Shown here: piece by piece, positions 48,936 to 60,763 of the stretch
Numbering within the stretch: position 1 is the stretch's first letter
How the letters are laid out: each line of letters opens with the position of its first letter
NCBI RefSeq assembly: GCF_014903745.1
Contig: NZ_JACVXA010000015.1
Coordinates: 20,677 to 84,676, forward strand
Length of the DNA: 64,000 nucleotides
Origin: Mangrovicoccus algicola
GTDB lineage: Bacteria > Pseudomonadota > Alphaproteobacteria > Rhodobacterales > Rhodobacteraceae
Reading direction: 5' to 3'
Notes under the pieces: generated by a model
Databases searched by the model: none
What the model saw: the letters and a program-made list of their open reading frames with translations, nothing else
What the model was told of the DNA's origin: nothing
Position numbers and translations under genes: made by a program

Positions 48936-50205
48936 AGCGCAGCGCATCCACCGGGTTCATCCGCGCCGCGCGGCGGGCGGGAAAGATCGTGACGACGAAG
49001 GACATGCCCAGGGACAGCGCGACCGCGGAGAGCACGTCCGAGGCCTGCAGTTTCGCGGGCAGGTAATAGATGCCGCGGATCGACGGGTCCCAGACGCCGC
49101 CGCCCGAAAGCGCGTTCACCGCGGCGAAGATCGGGTCGATATAGATCGCGAAGAGACAGCCCAGGATCACCCCCGCCAGCGTGCCCGCGATGCCGGTGAA
49201 GGCGCCGCAGAGGAAGAAGATGCGCAGCACCGCCCCCTCGCTCAGCCCCAGCGTGCGCAGGATGCCGATGTCGCGGCCCTTGTTCTTGACCAGCATGATC
49301 AGCCCCGAGACGATATTCATCGTGGCGATCAGCACCAGCACCGAGAGGATGACGAACATCACGTTGTCCTCGACGGTCAGCGCGCGCAGGAAGGCGCCGG
49401 AGGCGTCGCGCCAGCTGTACAGGACCGCGTCATTGCCCAGCACGTTCCAGACATCGGGGATGAGGCGTTCGACATGCTCGGGGTCCTCCACCATCACCTC
49501 GATCAGACCGGCGCGGCCCTCGAGGTTGAAATAGGACTGGGCCTCGGCGAAGGGCATGTAGACGCGCACCTGGTCGATGTCGTAGCGCCCTGCGGAGAAG
49601 ATGTAGACCACCTCGAACGTGCCCACCCGCGGCGAGGTGCCGAAGGGGGTCTTCGCCCCGTCCGGCGAGATCAGCTTGATGCGGTCGCCCACCGTCGCGC
49701 CCAGGCTCTGGGCCACGCCCGATCCGATGGCCACGCCCTCGGCGAACCGGTCCAGGTCGCCATGCCCGGTCGCGGGGTCGATCACCCGCGGCAGGCTGTC
49801 CAGGTCGGCGCGCGTTATGCCCGTCACCTGCACCCCGGCATTGCGCCCGCCGTGACTGGCCATGACCTGCCCGGTGACGACCGGGGCGGCCGAGGTCACG
49901 CCGGGCAGGGCGCGGATCTTTCCGGCCAGCGCCTCGTAGTCCCGCAGCGTGTCGTCGCCATTGCCGGCCTCGTCATACTGGGTGACGCCATAGACCGACA
50001 GATGCGGATTGGCGCCGAGGATCGTGTCGACGAATTCGGCGCGGAACCCGGCGCGCACCGACAGGGTGGCGATCAGCGCGAAGACCGCCAGGGTGATGCC
50101 CAGAAGGCTGATCCAGGTCATCACGCTGACCCCGCCTTCGGCACGTTTGGCGCGCAGGTAGCGCCAGGCGATCATCCGCTCATGGGCGGAAAACGGGAAG
50201 GTCAT
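48928..50205 (-). CDS. lipoprotein-releasing ABC transporter permease LolC/LolE
   Basis: A 425-residue MacB/FtsX-type permease of the Lol system. It has an N-terminal membrane helix after RYLRAKRAEGGVSVMTWISLLGITLAVFALI, a large periplasmic domain (about residues 50-280) and three C-terminal helices, ending in PVDALRYE. Alphaproteobacteria usually have one such fused-type permease (LolF) in place of LolC and LolE. Its stop overlaps lolD. Confidence 0.92.
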   Translation of the reverse strand: MTFPFSAHERMIAWRYLRAKRAEGGVSVMTWISLLGITLAVFALIATLSVRAGFRAEFVDTILGANPHLSVYGVTQYDEAGNGDDTLRDYEALAGKIRALPGVTSAAPVVTGQVMASHGGRNAGVQVTGITRADLDSLPRVIDPATGHGDLDRFAEGVAIGSGVAQSLGATVGDRIKLISPDGAKTPFGTSPRVGTFEVVYIFSAGRYDIDQVRVYMPFAEAQSYFNLEGRAGLIEVMVEDPEHVERLIPDVWNVLGNDAVLYSWRDASGAFLRALTVEDNVMFVILSVLVLIATMNIVSGLIMLVKNKGRDIGILRTLGLSEGAVLRIFFLCGAFTGIAGTLAGVILGCLFAIYIDPIFAAVNALSGGGVWDPSIRGIYYLPAKLQASDVLSAVALSLGMSFVVTIFPARRAARMNPVDALRYE

Positions 50206-50292
50206 GCTGTCTCGGGGCTCCGGGCGGTTTGCGGCGGACCCTGTGCCAGGACCGGCGGGAGGTCAAGGCGCAGGCGGTGCAGGCGGCGGGGC

Positions 50293-51081
50293 TCAGCCGG
50301 CGGGGCAGCCCAGGGTTTCCGCCGCGCCGTCGCGCCCCAGCACGGTGATGCGCAGACGCGAACGGTCCAGAAGGAAGGGGGCGGCCTCCGGCGGCACCAG
50401 GTCGGCGGTCGCCCGCAGGCTGTCGCCGCGCCGCGAGACCTGCGGCTCGGAGACCCATACATCGCCGCCATCAAGCTCCATCACCGCGATTTCGGCGCCG
50501 CCCTGCGAAGGCAGGCCCAGATCGGCCGTCACGCGCATCCCGTCCTTTATCGGTGCAACCGCGCAGCTGGCGCTGCGGATGCGGGTACGGTCGGGTTGCG
50601 CGGCCATGGCGCGGCGGATCGCCTCCGGCGCGGCCAGGTCCGAATCGGCATAGCTTTCGCTGACGGCGACGCAGATGTCGCGGCACAGGCCCAGCTCGGC
50701 CTTGCCGCGGGCCTTCACCGGACGCGAGGGATCGGCCGGGACCAGTTCCACCGGCAGGACCACCTCGCCGGAATAGCCCAGCGTGCGCTGCCCGAAGGTT
50801 TCGAAGATCTCGGGGCGGGGCCAGTGGATGCGCACGGATTTCAGGTTCTGCGACCCGCGCCAGTCGAAGCGCGGCGGCACGCCGACATCGCCGGGGCTGC
50901 GCCAGTAGGTCTTCCAGCCCTCGGCCACGCGGATGCGGATGCCCGCCATCACCGTGCCGTCCGGCGCGGTCCAGCCATCGACCATGTCCACATCGACCAG
51001 GTCGCCGGGATCGGCGGCGGCGGGCTGCAGGGCGAGGGCGGCGCAGAGCGCGAGGCAAAGGCGGGCGAGGACGGCTTTCAT
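50293..51081 (-). CDS. DsbD-alpha-like periplasmic protein
   Basis: A 262-residue exported protein with a signal peptide (ALCAALALQPAAA) and a domain similar to the N-terminal periplasmic domain of the disulfide reductase DsbD: WKTYWRSPGDVGVPPRFDW and the redox-type cysteine pair LGLCRDICV. The membrane part and thioredoxin-like part of DsbD are absent, so it must receive electrons from another protein. It may serve cytochrome c or copper handling, by inference. It is divergent from yqgE. Confidence 0.78.
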   Translation of the reverse strand: MKAVLARLCLALCAALALQPAAADPGDLVDVDMVDGWTAPDGTVMAGIRIRVAEGWKTYWRSPGDVGVPPRFDWRGSQNLKSVRIHWPRPEIFETFGQRTLGYSGEVVLPVELVPADPSRPVKARGKAELGLCRDICVAVSESYADSDLAAPEAIRRAMAAQPDRTRIRSASCAVAPIKDGMRVTADLGLPSQGGAEIAVMELDGGDVWVSEPQVSRRGDSLRATADLVPPEAAPFLLDRSRLRITVLGRDGAAETLGCPAG

Positions 51082-51196
51082 GGCGACCGGTTCTAGCAGA
51101 ATCGGGGGGCGGAAAAAGTCACATTGCGGTTAGCCCCCCCGGGGCTGTGGCTTGGTCGCACTTGATGATCGCGCGGCTTGCTGCCACCTTGGGTGC

Positions 51197-51769
51197 ATGG
51201 ATGACACCGAAGACTTCGATCTCAGCGGCAAGATACTGATTGCCATGCCCGGCATGGGCGATCCCCGTTTCGAGAAGACGGTGATCTTCCTCTGCGCGCA
51301 TTCCTCCGATGGCGCCATGGGGCTGATCTTCAACAGGCCCGCGCTGGATGTCAGCTTCTCCGACCTGCTGGAGCGGCTGGAGATCACGCCGGTCGCCGGG
51401 GCCGCGGCGCCCGCGATCTATGTCGGCGGGCCGGTGGAGCATGCGCGCGGATTCGTGCTGCATTCGGCGGATTACAGTTCCGACAACACCACGCTGCAGG
51501 TGGATGACCGTTTCGGCATGACCGCCACGGTCGATGTGCTGGAGGATATCGCCCGCGGCTTCGGCCCCAATTCCGCGCTCCTGGCGCTGGGATATTCCGG
51601 CTGGGGGCCGGGGCAGCTGGAGGACGAGATCGCGGAGAATGGCTGGCTGGTCTGCGATGCCGATGACGCGCTGGTCTTCGGCACCGACCACGCGGCCAAG
51701 TGGCAGGCCGCTCTGGCGCGGCTGGGGGTGGATCCGCTGACGCTTTCGGCGGATGCGGGCCGCGCCTGA
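51197..51769 (+). CDS. YqgE/AlgH family protein (UPF0301)
   Basis: A 190-residue UPF0301 protein: GKILIAMPGMGDPRFEKTVIFLC, then GAMGLIFNRP, VGGPVEHARGFVLHS and LLALGYSGWGPGQLEDEI. The biochemical role of this widespread family is not settled. The start at 51197 (MDDTEDF) begins the family match; a longer frame is possible. The upstream gap of about 115 bp to the divergent DsbD-like gene contains the promoters. Confidence 0.92.
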   Translation: MDDTEDFDLSGKILIAMPGMGDPRFEKTVIFLCAHSSDGAMGLIFNRPALDVSFSDLLERLEITPVAGAAAPAIYVGGPVEHARGFVLHSADYSSDNTTLQVDDRFGMTATVDVLEDIARGFGPNSALLALGYSGWGPGQLEDEIAENGWLVCDADDALVFGTDHAAKWQAALARLGVDPLTLSADAGRA

Positions 51770-51779
51770 CCGCCCGCCC

Positions 51780-52916
51780 ATGACCCCGCTGGACGTGACA
51801 ATCGCCGGGGCGCGGGTCCTCGGGCCCGCGGGCCTGTCGGATGCGCCGCTGGCGCTGGCAGGCGGGCGCATCGCCGCGCGGCCTGCCGGACGCGAGGTCG
51901 CGCTGCCCGGCTGCACCGTCCTTCCCGGGATCATCGACCTGCATGGCGACGGGTTCGAACGCCACCTGGCGCCGCGGCGCGGGCTGGTCTCGGACCTGAC
52001 GCGGGGGCTCGCGGCGCTGGATGCGGAACTGGCGGCGTCGGGCATCACCACCGCGGTGCTGGCGCAATTCTGGTCCTGGGAAGGCGGGATGCGCAGCCCC
52101 GATTTCGCCCGCCGCCTGGCCGCCGCGCTGGAGGAGGCGCGGCCGCATCTGCTGACCGACATGGTGATCCAGCTGCGGCTGGAGACGCATCTGACCGACC
52201 AGTTCGGCGAGGTGGCGGAGTTCGTCGCGCGCCACGGCATCGGCTATGTCGTCTATAACGATCACCTGCCGCATGAGGCATTGCGCAAGGGGCGCACCCC
52301 GCCGCGGCTGACCGGGCAGGCGCTGAAGAGCGGGCGCAGCCCCGCGGCGCATCTGGAGCTGATCCGCGCGCTTGCCGCCCGCGATCCGGAGGTGCCCGGG
52401 GCGCTGGCGGCGCTGTCGGCGCGGCTGCGGGACATGGGGGTCCGGCTGGGCAGCCATGACGACCCGGATCCGGCGCGCCGGGCGATGATGCGCGATCTGG
52501 GCGTCGCGATCTCGGAATTCCCCGAGACGATGGAGGCCGCCCGCGCCGCCCGCGCGGCCGGGGATGCGGTGATCCTGGGCGCCCCAAACGTGGTGCGCGG
52601 CGGCAGTCATGCCGGCAAGATGCAGGCCCGCGCCGCAGTGGCCGAGGGGCTGTGCGACGCGCTGGTCTCCGATTATCACTATCCCGCCCCGGCGGCGGCG
52701 GCGGCGGCACTGGCGCCGGATGGCGGGGCAGGGGCGTGGCACCTGCTGTCCTCGGGTCCTGCCCGGGTCATGGGCTGGAAGGATCGCGGCGGGTTGACCC
52801 CGGGAGCGCGGGCGGACCTTGCGATCCTGGGGCCGTCGGGACTGGTGGAGGCGACGATCGCCGCCGGGCGGATCGCCTTCGCGCGGGGTCATGTCGCCCG
52901 CGCGCTTTTCGGCTGA
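51780..52916 (+). CDS. phnM: alpha-D-ribose 1-methylphosphonate 5-triphosphate diphosphatase (PhnM)
   Basis: PhnM acts in the carbon-phosphorus lyase pathway, releasing pyrophosphate from ribose methylphosphonate triphosphate. The 378-residue amidohydrolase shows the metal-site motif PGIIDLHGDGFERHLAPR, and later GSHDDPDP, ISEFPETMEAA, GAPNVVRGGSHAGKMQA and SDYHYPAP. It is complete. None of the other phn genes (phnG-L) is near it. The ATG at 51780 is used; an in-frame start nine codons earlier overlaps yqgE. It may have a different substrate if the C-P lyase is absent from the genome. Confidence 0.88.
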   Translation: MTPLDVTIAGARVLGPAGLSDAPLALAGGRIAARPAGREVALPGCTVLPGIIDLHGDGFERHLAPRRGLVSDLTRGLAALDAELAASGITTAVLAQFWSWEGGMRSPDFARRLAAALEEARPHLLTDMVIQLRLETHLTDQFGEVAEFVARHGIGYVVYNDHLPHEALRKGRTPPRLTGQALKSGRSPAAHLELIRALAARDPEVPGALAALSARLRDMGVRLGSHDDPDPARRAMMRDLGVAISEFPETMEAARAARAAGDAVILGAPNVVRGGSHAGKMQARAAVAEGLCDALVSDYHYPAPAAAAAALAPDGGAGAWHLLSSGPARVMGWKDRGGLTPGARADLAILGPSGLVEATIAAGRIAFARGHVARALFG

Positions 52917-52979
52917 GACGGCCGGGCTCCGCCCGCGGGCGGGGCTTCGCGATTGCCTGCCCCTGCCGCCGTCCCGCCT

Positions 52980-53636
52980 TCAGGCGTTGTTGAAGGCCCG
53001 GCGCATTGCCGTCACGTCGCCTGCCAGCACGCCGTGATGGCTGCCCGGCTCGGTCTCCACCGTCACATCGGCGCCGAGCGCGGCGAGCACCTCGGCCGAG
53101 CGGCGGACCCGCGCCATCGGGATATGCGGGTCCTCGAGATGGTTCGAGATCCGCACCGGCAGACCGCCGAGATCGGTCTGGTAGGCGAATAGCTTGTCCG
53201 GGTTGCCGTAGAGCTCGGGCAGGGGCGGGCCGCCCGCATCGCCGGTGCCCACCAGACCGCCGGAACAGGCGAAGACCGCGGCCAGCGCGCCGCCCCGGCG
53301 CGCGACATATTCCAGCGCCAGGCAGGCGCCCTGGCTGAACCCGGCCAGCGCGATGCGGTGCCGCGGCAGTCCGCCCTCCTCCAAGGCCGCGATGGCGGCC
53401 TCCACCGCCGCCAGCGCGGCGGGCAGGCAGGGCTCCATGTTCGCCTGGGGGGCCAGGAAGGAGGTGGGCCACCAGGAATTTCCCTCCGCCTCGGGCGCGG
53501 CAAGCGCCAGGTCGGGCAGGCCCAGCCCCTCGCCCAGGGGCAGGATCGAGGCCGCCGAGGCCCAGCGGCCATGGATCAGCACCAGCCCGTGCCGCGCACG
53601 GGCCGGGCCTGCGCCGCCGAGGACCGGCGGCTTCAT
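52980..53636 (-). CDS. phospholipase/carboxylesterase family hydrolase (MhqD-like)
   Basis: A 218-residue alpha/beta hydrolase of the LysoPL/carboxylesterase type, with the nucleophile elbow GFSQG at S101, GLVLIHGRWA as the oxyanion region and the catalytic His in GSHHGVL. Its ATG overlaps the stop of the ring-cleaving dioxygenase upstream. Family knowledge: the MhqD/MhqO pair belongs to the hydroquinone-detoxification regulon of Bacillus. A similar quinone-stress role here is inference from the pairing. Confidence 0.85.
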   Translation of the reverse strand: MKPPVLGGAGPARARHGLVLIHGRWASAASILPLGEGLGLPDLALAAPEAEGNSWWPTSFLAPQANMEPCLPAALAAVEAAIAALEEGGLPRHRIALAGFSQGACLALEYVARRGGALAAVFACSGGLVGTGDAGGPPLPELYGNPDKLFAYQTDLGGLPVRISNHLEDPHIPMARVRRSAEVLAALGADVTVETEPGSHHGVLAGDVTAMRRAFNNA

Positions 53637-54544
53637 GCCTCCACCTTCAGCGGCGGCAGGATCCGCTCGATCTGCGCGCGCCGCGCCTCGTATTGCGGCG
53701 GCAGCTTCAGCGCGGTGCCGAGATCCGCGGGGGATTCGTCGCGGGTGAAGCCGGGCGGATCCGTGGCGATCTCGAAGAGGACGCCGCCGGGCGAGCGGAA
53801 GTAGATCGCGTTGAAATACTGCCGGTCGATCACGGGCGTCACCTCCATGCCCGCCGCCAGCAGCCGGTCGCGCCAGGCCAGCTGATCGGCATCGTCGGAG
53901 GCGCGGAAGGCGACATGGTGGATCGTCCCTTTTCCGGGCCGCGCGATATGGTCCGGGGCACGGCGCATCAGTTCGACGAAAGGCGCGTCGCCCTGCGTGC
54001 GCAGCCGCAGCCGCTCCTCTCCGGCGCGGGTCTGGTGGCCGGCTTCCTCATAGCCCATCACGTCGACCAGAAGGTCGCGCGTCGGCCCGATATCCTCCAG
54101 CCACAGCGTCACGCCGTGAAACAGCCCCGGATGGTCCGGCGCGCCGTCCTGCTCGACCACTTCCACCGGGGCCCCGTCGGGATCGCGCAGCGTGACCACC
54201 CGCGTGCCGAAGCGTTCCGCGGGGCCGTCGAAATCGATCGCCCGCTCCGCCCAGCGGATCATCCAGTCGTCGAAGGCCCGCGGGTTCAGCGCATAGGCAT
54301 AGGCCGAGGCCATGCCCGGCCCCGCCCGTCCCGGCCCGGCATCCGCGAAGGGGAAGAAGGTCAGGATCGAGCCGGGATCGGCCGCCTGCGTGCCGTAATA
54401 CAGGTGATAGGTGTCGGGCGCGTCGAAATTCACCGTGCGCTTGACCAGCCGCTGGTCCATGACGCGGGTGAAGAAATCGACATTCTCCTGCGGGTCGCCG
54501 GAGATGGCGGTGACGTGATGCAGCCCCTTGATCTGGTCCTTCAT
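53633..54544 (-). CDS. VOC-family ring-cleaving dioxygenase (MhqO-like)
   Basis: A 303-residue protein with two vicinal-oxygen-chelate modules. Metal ligands are visible as LHHVTA in the first module, IHHVAFRA in the second, and a Glu in FEIATDPPGF. The protein likely opens the ring of catechol- or hydroquinone-type compounds. The ATG at 54544 (MKDQIKG) has a GGAGG site. It forms an operon with the hydrolase downstream and is divergent from the VPLPA-CTERM gene, with about 300 bp between them. Confidence 0.88.
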   Translation of the reverse strand: MKDQIKGLHHVTAISGDPQENVDFFTRVMDQRLVKRTVNFDAPDTYHLYYGTQAADPGSILTFFPFADAGPGRAGPGMASAYAYALNPRAFDDWMIRWAERAIDFDGPAERFGTRVVTLRDPDGAPVEVVEQDGAPDHPGLFHGVTLWLEDIGPTRDLLVDVMGYEEAGHQTRAGEERLRLRTQGDAPFVELMRRAPDHIARPGKGTIHHVAFRASDDADQLAWRDRLLAAGMEVTPVIDRQYFNAIYFRSPGGVLFEIATDPPGFTRDESPADLGTALKLPPQYEARRAQIERILPPLKVEA

Positions 54545-54672
54545 GATGCCCTCCTGGGATCTCTTTCGCCCTGTCAGATAACGCGCCTTGCCGCGCAATC
54601 CATCCGGCAGCCCCGCACAGGGCCCCTGCGGCCATGCCGGACTCGCGGCCCGCGGGGGGCGATGGGATGGGC

Positions 54673-54732
54673 CCCTATCCGATCGGGTAGGCGTCCATCC
54701 GTTCGCGAAAGTAACCCTATCCCGAGTTCGGG
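54673..54732. promoter_or_regulatory. pair of related dyads in the mhqO-like / VPLPA divergent region
   Basis: Two similar elements, CCCTATCCGATCGGG (54673-54687) and CCCTATCCCGAGTTCGGG (54715-54732), start 42 bp apart. The first extends to an 18-bp near-perfect dyad (54674-54691) and the second contains CCCGA-GT-TCGGG. The rest of the ~300-bp gap holds no gene. They could bind a regulator of either divergent gene. Confidence 0.45.
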
Positions 54733-54846
54733 CTGCCTTCCGGCGGCCGTTTGGGGCATTTCCGCAGGGTGATCGACGACCGGGCGGGCAGGGCGATGCT
54801 GCCGGTGCCGTCCGGGATGACCAGGAACCGAGGGACGCTGACCAAA

Positions 54847-55824
54847 ATGAATTTCAAGACCTGCCTTATCGGCACTGCCTTTGCCGTTCTCGCCCCGCTG
54901 GGGGCCTCTGCCGCCTCGCTGGATGCCGAGGCGCTGATGAAATCGCTGAACGTGATTGCCCTGGGCGATGCGGACACCTCGAGCGTGAACCATGTCGAGG
55001 GCCCCGTCTATGTCGGCGGCAACCTGACCTCCGGCACGTTCAACGCCAATACCGACGGCCTGGCCGAGGCGACCGTGGGCGGCGTGACCGGCGCGGTCAT
55101 CGTCGGCGGCGACGTCAACACCCATCTGAATTCGGGCACCAACGGGGCGATCCAGATCGGCGGCAGCCTCAATGGCACCTCGGACGTGTCCTATAACAGC
55201 GGCGTCTCCGGCATTCCGGTCGCCGACATGGTGGACACCTTCACCTCGCTGGCGGCCGGTCTGTCGACGCTGGGCGACACCAGCGGCGTCACCTACAACA
55301 CCGCGATGAACTTCAAGTCCTTTACCTCGGGCAGCGGCAATAGCGAGGGGATCGCGATCCTCAATCTCAGCTATGCCGATGCGCTGTCGATGTTCACCGG
55401 CGCGGGCCAGATCAGCTTCAATATCGACGCCTCGGTGACGTCCTTCATCATCAACGTGGCGGGCACGGATTTCGCGTCCGACTGGTCGACCCAGGTGGGG
55501 ATGCAGGTCAACAGCAACGTCTCCAACGTGCTGTTCAACTTCTACGAGGCCGAGGGCGTGACCTTCACCTCGACCTGGAACGCCTCCGTCCTGGCGCCGG
55601 ATGCGCTGGTGACCACGGCGCCGGGCGGGACCAACGGCACGATCGTGGCCGGCGAGCTGATGCTGAAAGGCGAAGTGCGTCCCTATGGCGACACCACCGT
55701 CTGGACCGGCACGCTGCCCGCCGCCGCCCCCACGACGCCGGTTCCGCTGCCGGCGGCGCTGCCGCTGGCGCTTGCCGGGCTGGGCGCGCTGGGTCTGGTC
55801 GCGCGGCGCCGCCGCGCCGCCTGA
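54847..55824 (+). CDS. choice-of-anchor A domain protein with VPLPA-CTERM sorting signal
   Basis: A 325-residue secreted protein. It has a signal peptide (MNFKTCLIGTAF, cleavage near ASA-AS), then a choice-of-anchor A domain with repeated Gly/Asn/Thr-rich strands (VYVGGNLTSGTF, VIVGGDVNTH, IQIGGSLNGT). The C-terminus has the VPLPA motif, a hydrophobic helix (ALPLALAGLGALGLV) and an RRRR end. This is the tripartite signal recognised by exosortase XrtD, which is encoded at 17378-18979. The start at ATG 54847 gives the clean signal peptide. It is followed by a strong terminator, so it is monocistronic. Confidence 0.92.
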   Translation: MNFKTCLIGTAFAVLAPLGASAASLDAEALMKSLNVIALGDADTSSVNHVEGPVYVGGNLTSGTFNANTDGLAEATVGGVTGAVIVGGDVNTHLNSGTNGAIQIGGSLNGTSDVSYNSGVSGIPVADMVDTFTSLAAGLSTLGDTSGVTYNTAMNFKSFTSGSGNSEGIAILNLSYADALSMFTGAGQISFNIDASVTSFIINVAGTDFASDWSTQVGMQVNSNVSNVLFNFYEAEGVTFTSTWNASVLAPDALVTTAPGGTNGTIVAGELMLKGEVRPYGDTTVWTGTLPAAAPTTPVPLPAALPLALAGLGALGLVARRRRAA

Positions 55825-55845
55825 GCCGGGCGCAAGCCATGCAGG

Positions 55846-55880
55846 AAACGGCCGGGTGCCATGCCCGGCCGTTTTCCTTT
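55846..55880 (+). terminator. Rho-independent terminator of the VPLPA-CTERM gene
   Basis: AAACGGCCGGG and CCCGGCCGTTT form an 11-bp stem around TGCCATG, followed by a T-rich tract (TCCTTT). It lies 22 bp past the stop. Confidence 0.88.
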
Positions 55881-55969
55881 GAAAGGGGCGCGGCCGGGCC
55901 TTGCGCCCTGTCGCGCCTTGACTATAACGCAGGCGATTTGCCCACTCCCGAGCCAGAGGCGGAACCCCC

Positions 55970-59254
<3,285 letters not shown>

Positions 59255-59289
59255 GCCTTCGGCCGCCGTCGCGGCAGCGGAGCAAACGG

Positions 59290-59317
59290 AAACCCCGGCC
59301 AGCGGCCGGGGTTTTTC
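59290..59317 (+). terminator. terminator of carB (may act on both strands)
   Basis: AAACCCCGGCC and GGCCGGGGTTT form a perfect 11-bp stem around AGC, followed by TTC on the plus strand. It lies between the convergent carB and cfa-like genes; the A-rich left arm gives a weaker T tract for the minus strand. Confidence 0.85.
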
Positions 59318-59350
59318 TGTCCGGCAGGGTGCGGCAGGGCTTGCGGCGGA

Positions 59351-60583
59351 TCAGCCGGCTTCGCGCAGGCCCTGCATCGCGTCCTTTTCGGGGCCATAGA
59401 GATAGTCCCGCGTCAGCGGCACCGCGCCCTGGTCCTTCGCCAGCTGGAACTGGAACACCGCCTGGCGGCCGTGGCGGAAGGTCATTTCGCAGGCCAGCAG
59501 GTAGAACCGCCACATCCGCCAGAAGCGCGCGTCGAACATCGCCTCGATCTCGGCGCGCTTCGCCTGCACGCGCCTTTCCCAGTGATGCAGCGTCTCGGCA
59601 TAGTGAAGCCGCAGGATCTCGATGTCGCACGGGTAGAGGCCCGAGCGTTCGATATGCGGCATCGTCTCCGACAGGGTGGGGACATGGCCGCCGGGGAAGA
59701 TCCGCTTGATGATCCAGGGGCTGACCGCGACCGGCGTGCCGGTACGGCCGATCGTGTGGATCAGCGCCACGCCGTCCGGGGCCAGCTTGTCATGGACCTG
59801 CGCGAAATACTCGCCGTATTGCGGCATGCCGACATGTTCGAACATGCCCACCGAGACGATCCGGTCGAAGCGGTCCTCCACCTCGCGGTAATCGCGCAGC
59901 AGGATCCGCACCCGGTCCTGCAGCCCCGCCGCCGCGACGCGTTCGCTGGCCAGCCGGTGCTGGTCCTCCGACAGGGTGACGCCGGTGACGCGCGCGCCGA
60001 ATTCCTGCGCCAGCGTCATCGCCATCCCGCCCCAGCCGCAGCCGATATCCAGCACCGACATGCCCGGTTCCAGCCGCAGCTTGCGCGCGATATGGCGCTT
60101 CTTGGCGATCTGCGCCTCTTCCAGCGTCGCCTCCGGATGCTCGAAATAGGCGCAGGAATACTGCATGTCCGCGTCGAGGAAGAGCCGGTAGAAATCGTTC
60201 GACAGGTCGTAGTGATGCGCGACATTGCTTTTCGCGCGGGCGACGGAGGTGATCTGGTTCAGCCGGCTCATGAGTTTCTCGGGGCGCAGCGCATGGGGCC
60301 TGCGTCCGCCGCCATTCATGTTGCGCAGCGCCAGCGCGATGAGCCCGCCGATATCGTCGTTCTCCACCGTCAGCGTGCCCTCGGTATAGGCATCGCCAAG
60401 CGCCATCTCGGGATCGGTCACGAATTGCCGGATCCGCGCGGGGTCGCTCAGGCGGATGCGGATCGGGGGGCGGTCCGGCTGGCCATAGAGGGTGGTGGTT
60501 CCGCCGGGAAGCGTCACTTCGAGCGCGCCCTCGACGATCAGCCCCTTCAGGAGCCTATCAAGGAGTTTCTGCCACATCGTCAC
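59351..60583 (-). CDS. SAM-dependent methyltransferase, cyclopropane-fatty-acid synthase family
   Basis: A 410-residue enzyme related to Cfa, which methylates the double bond of phospholipid acyl chains. The SAM-binding motif is SVLDIGCGWGGMA at about residue 173; the active-site region NVAHHYDLSNDFY and YSCAYFEHPEATLEEAQ are typical. The C-terminal FYLLACEMTFRHG is also present. A GTG at 60583 or the ATG two codons later may be the start; the GTG has better spacing to AGG. The ~180 bp to the next gene hold inverted repeats but no clear gene. Confidence 0.88.
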   Translation of the reverse strand: MTMWQKLLDRLLKGLIVEGALEVTLPGGTTTLYGQPDRPPIRIRLSDPARIRQFVTDPEMALGDAYTEGTLTVENDDIGGLIALALRNMNGGGRRPHALRPEKLMSRLNQITSVARAKSNVAHHYDLSNDFYRLFLDADMQYSCAYFEHPEATLEEAQIAKKRHIARKLRLEPGMSVLDIGCGWGGMAMTLAQEFGARVTGVTLSEDQHRLASERVAAAGLQDRVRILLRDYREVEDRFDRIVSVGMFEHVGMPQYGEYFAQVHDKLAPDGVALIHTIGRTGTPVAVSPWIIKRIFPGGHVPTLSETMPHIERSGLYPCDIEILRLHYAETLHHWERRVQAKRAEIEAMFDARFWRMWRFYLLACEMTFRHGRQAVFQFQLAKDQGAVPLTRDYLYGPEKDAMQGLREAG

Positions 60584-60763
60584 ATTTCACTTTTACCTGG
60601 TGGGTCTTGCCTGACGGATCAGGAAAGACAGACCACCTGGACCCGCCGGGTCGGTGAAATGCCGGGCCGGGGACGGCCTGTCTCGTCGCCGTCAACCCGG
60701 AAAGGTTAACGCGGGTTCCCGCCTGCGGGTGTCACAACGCCGTGAGCGCCGGAACCCGGGGGG

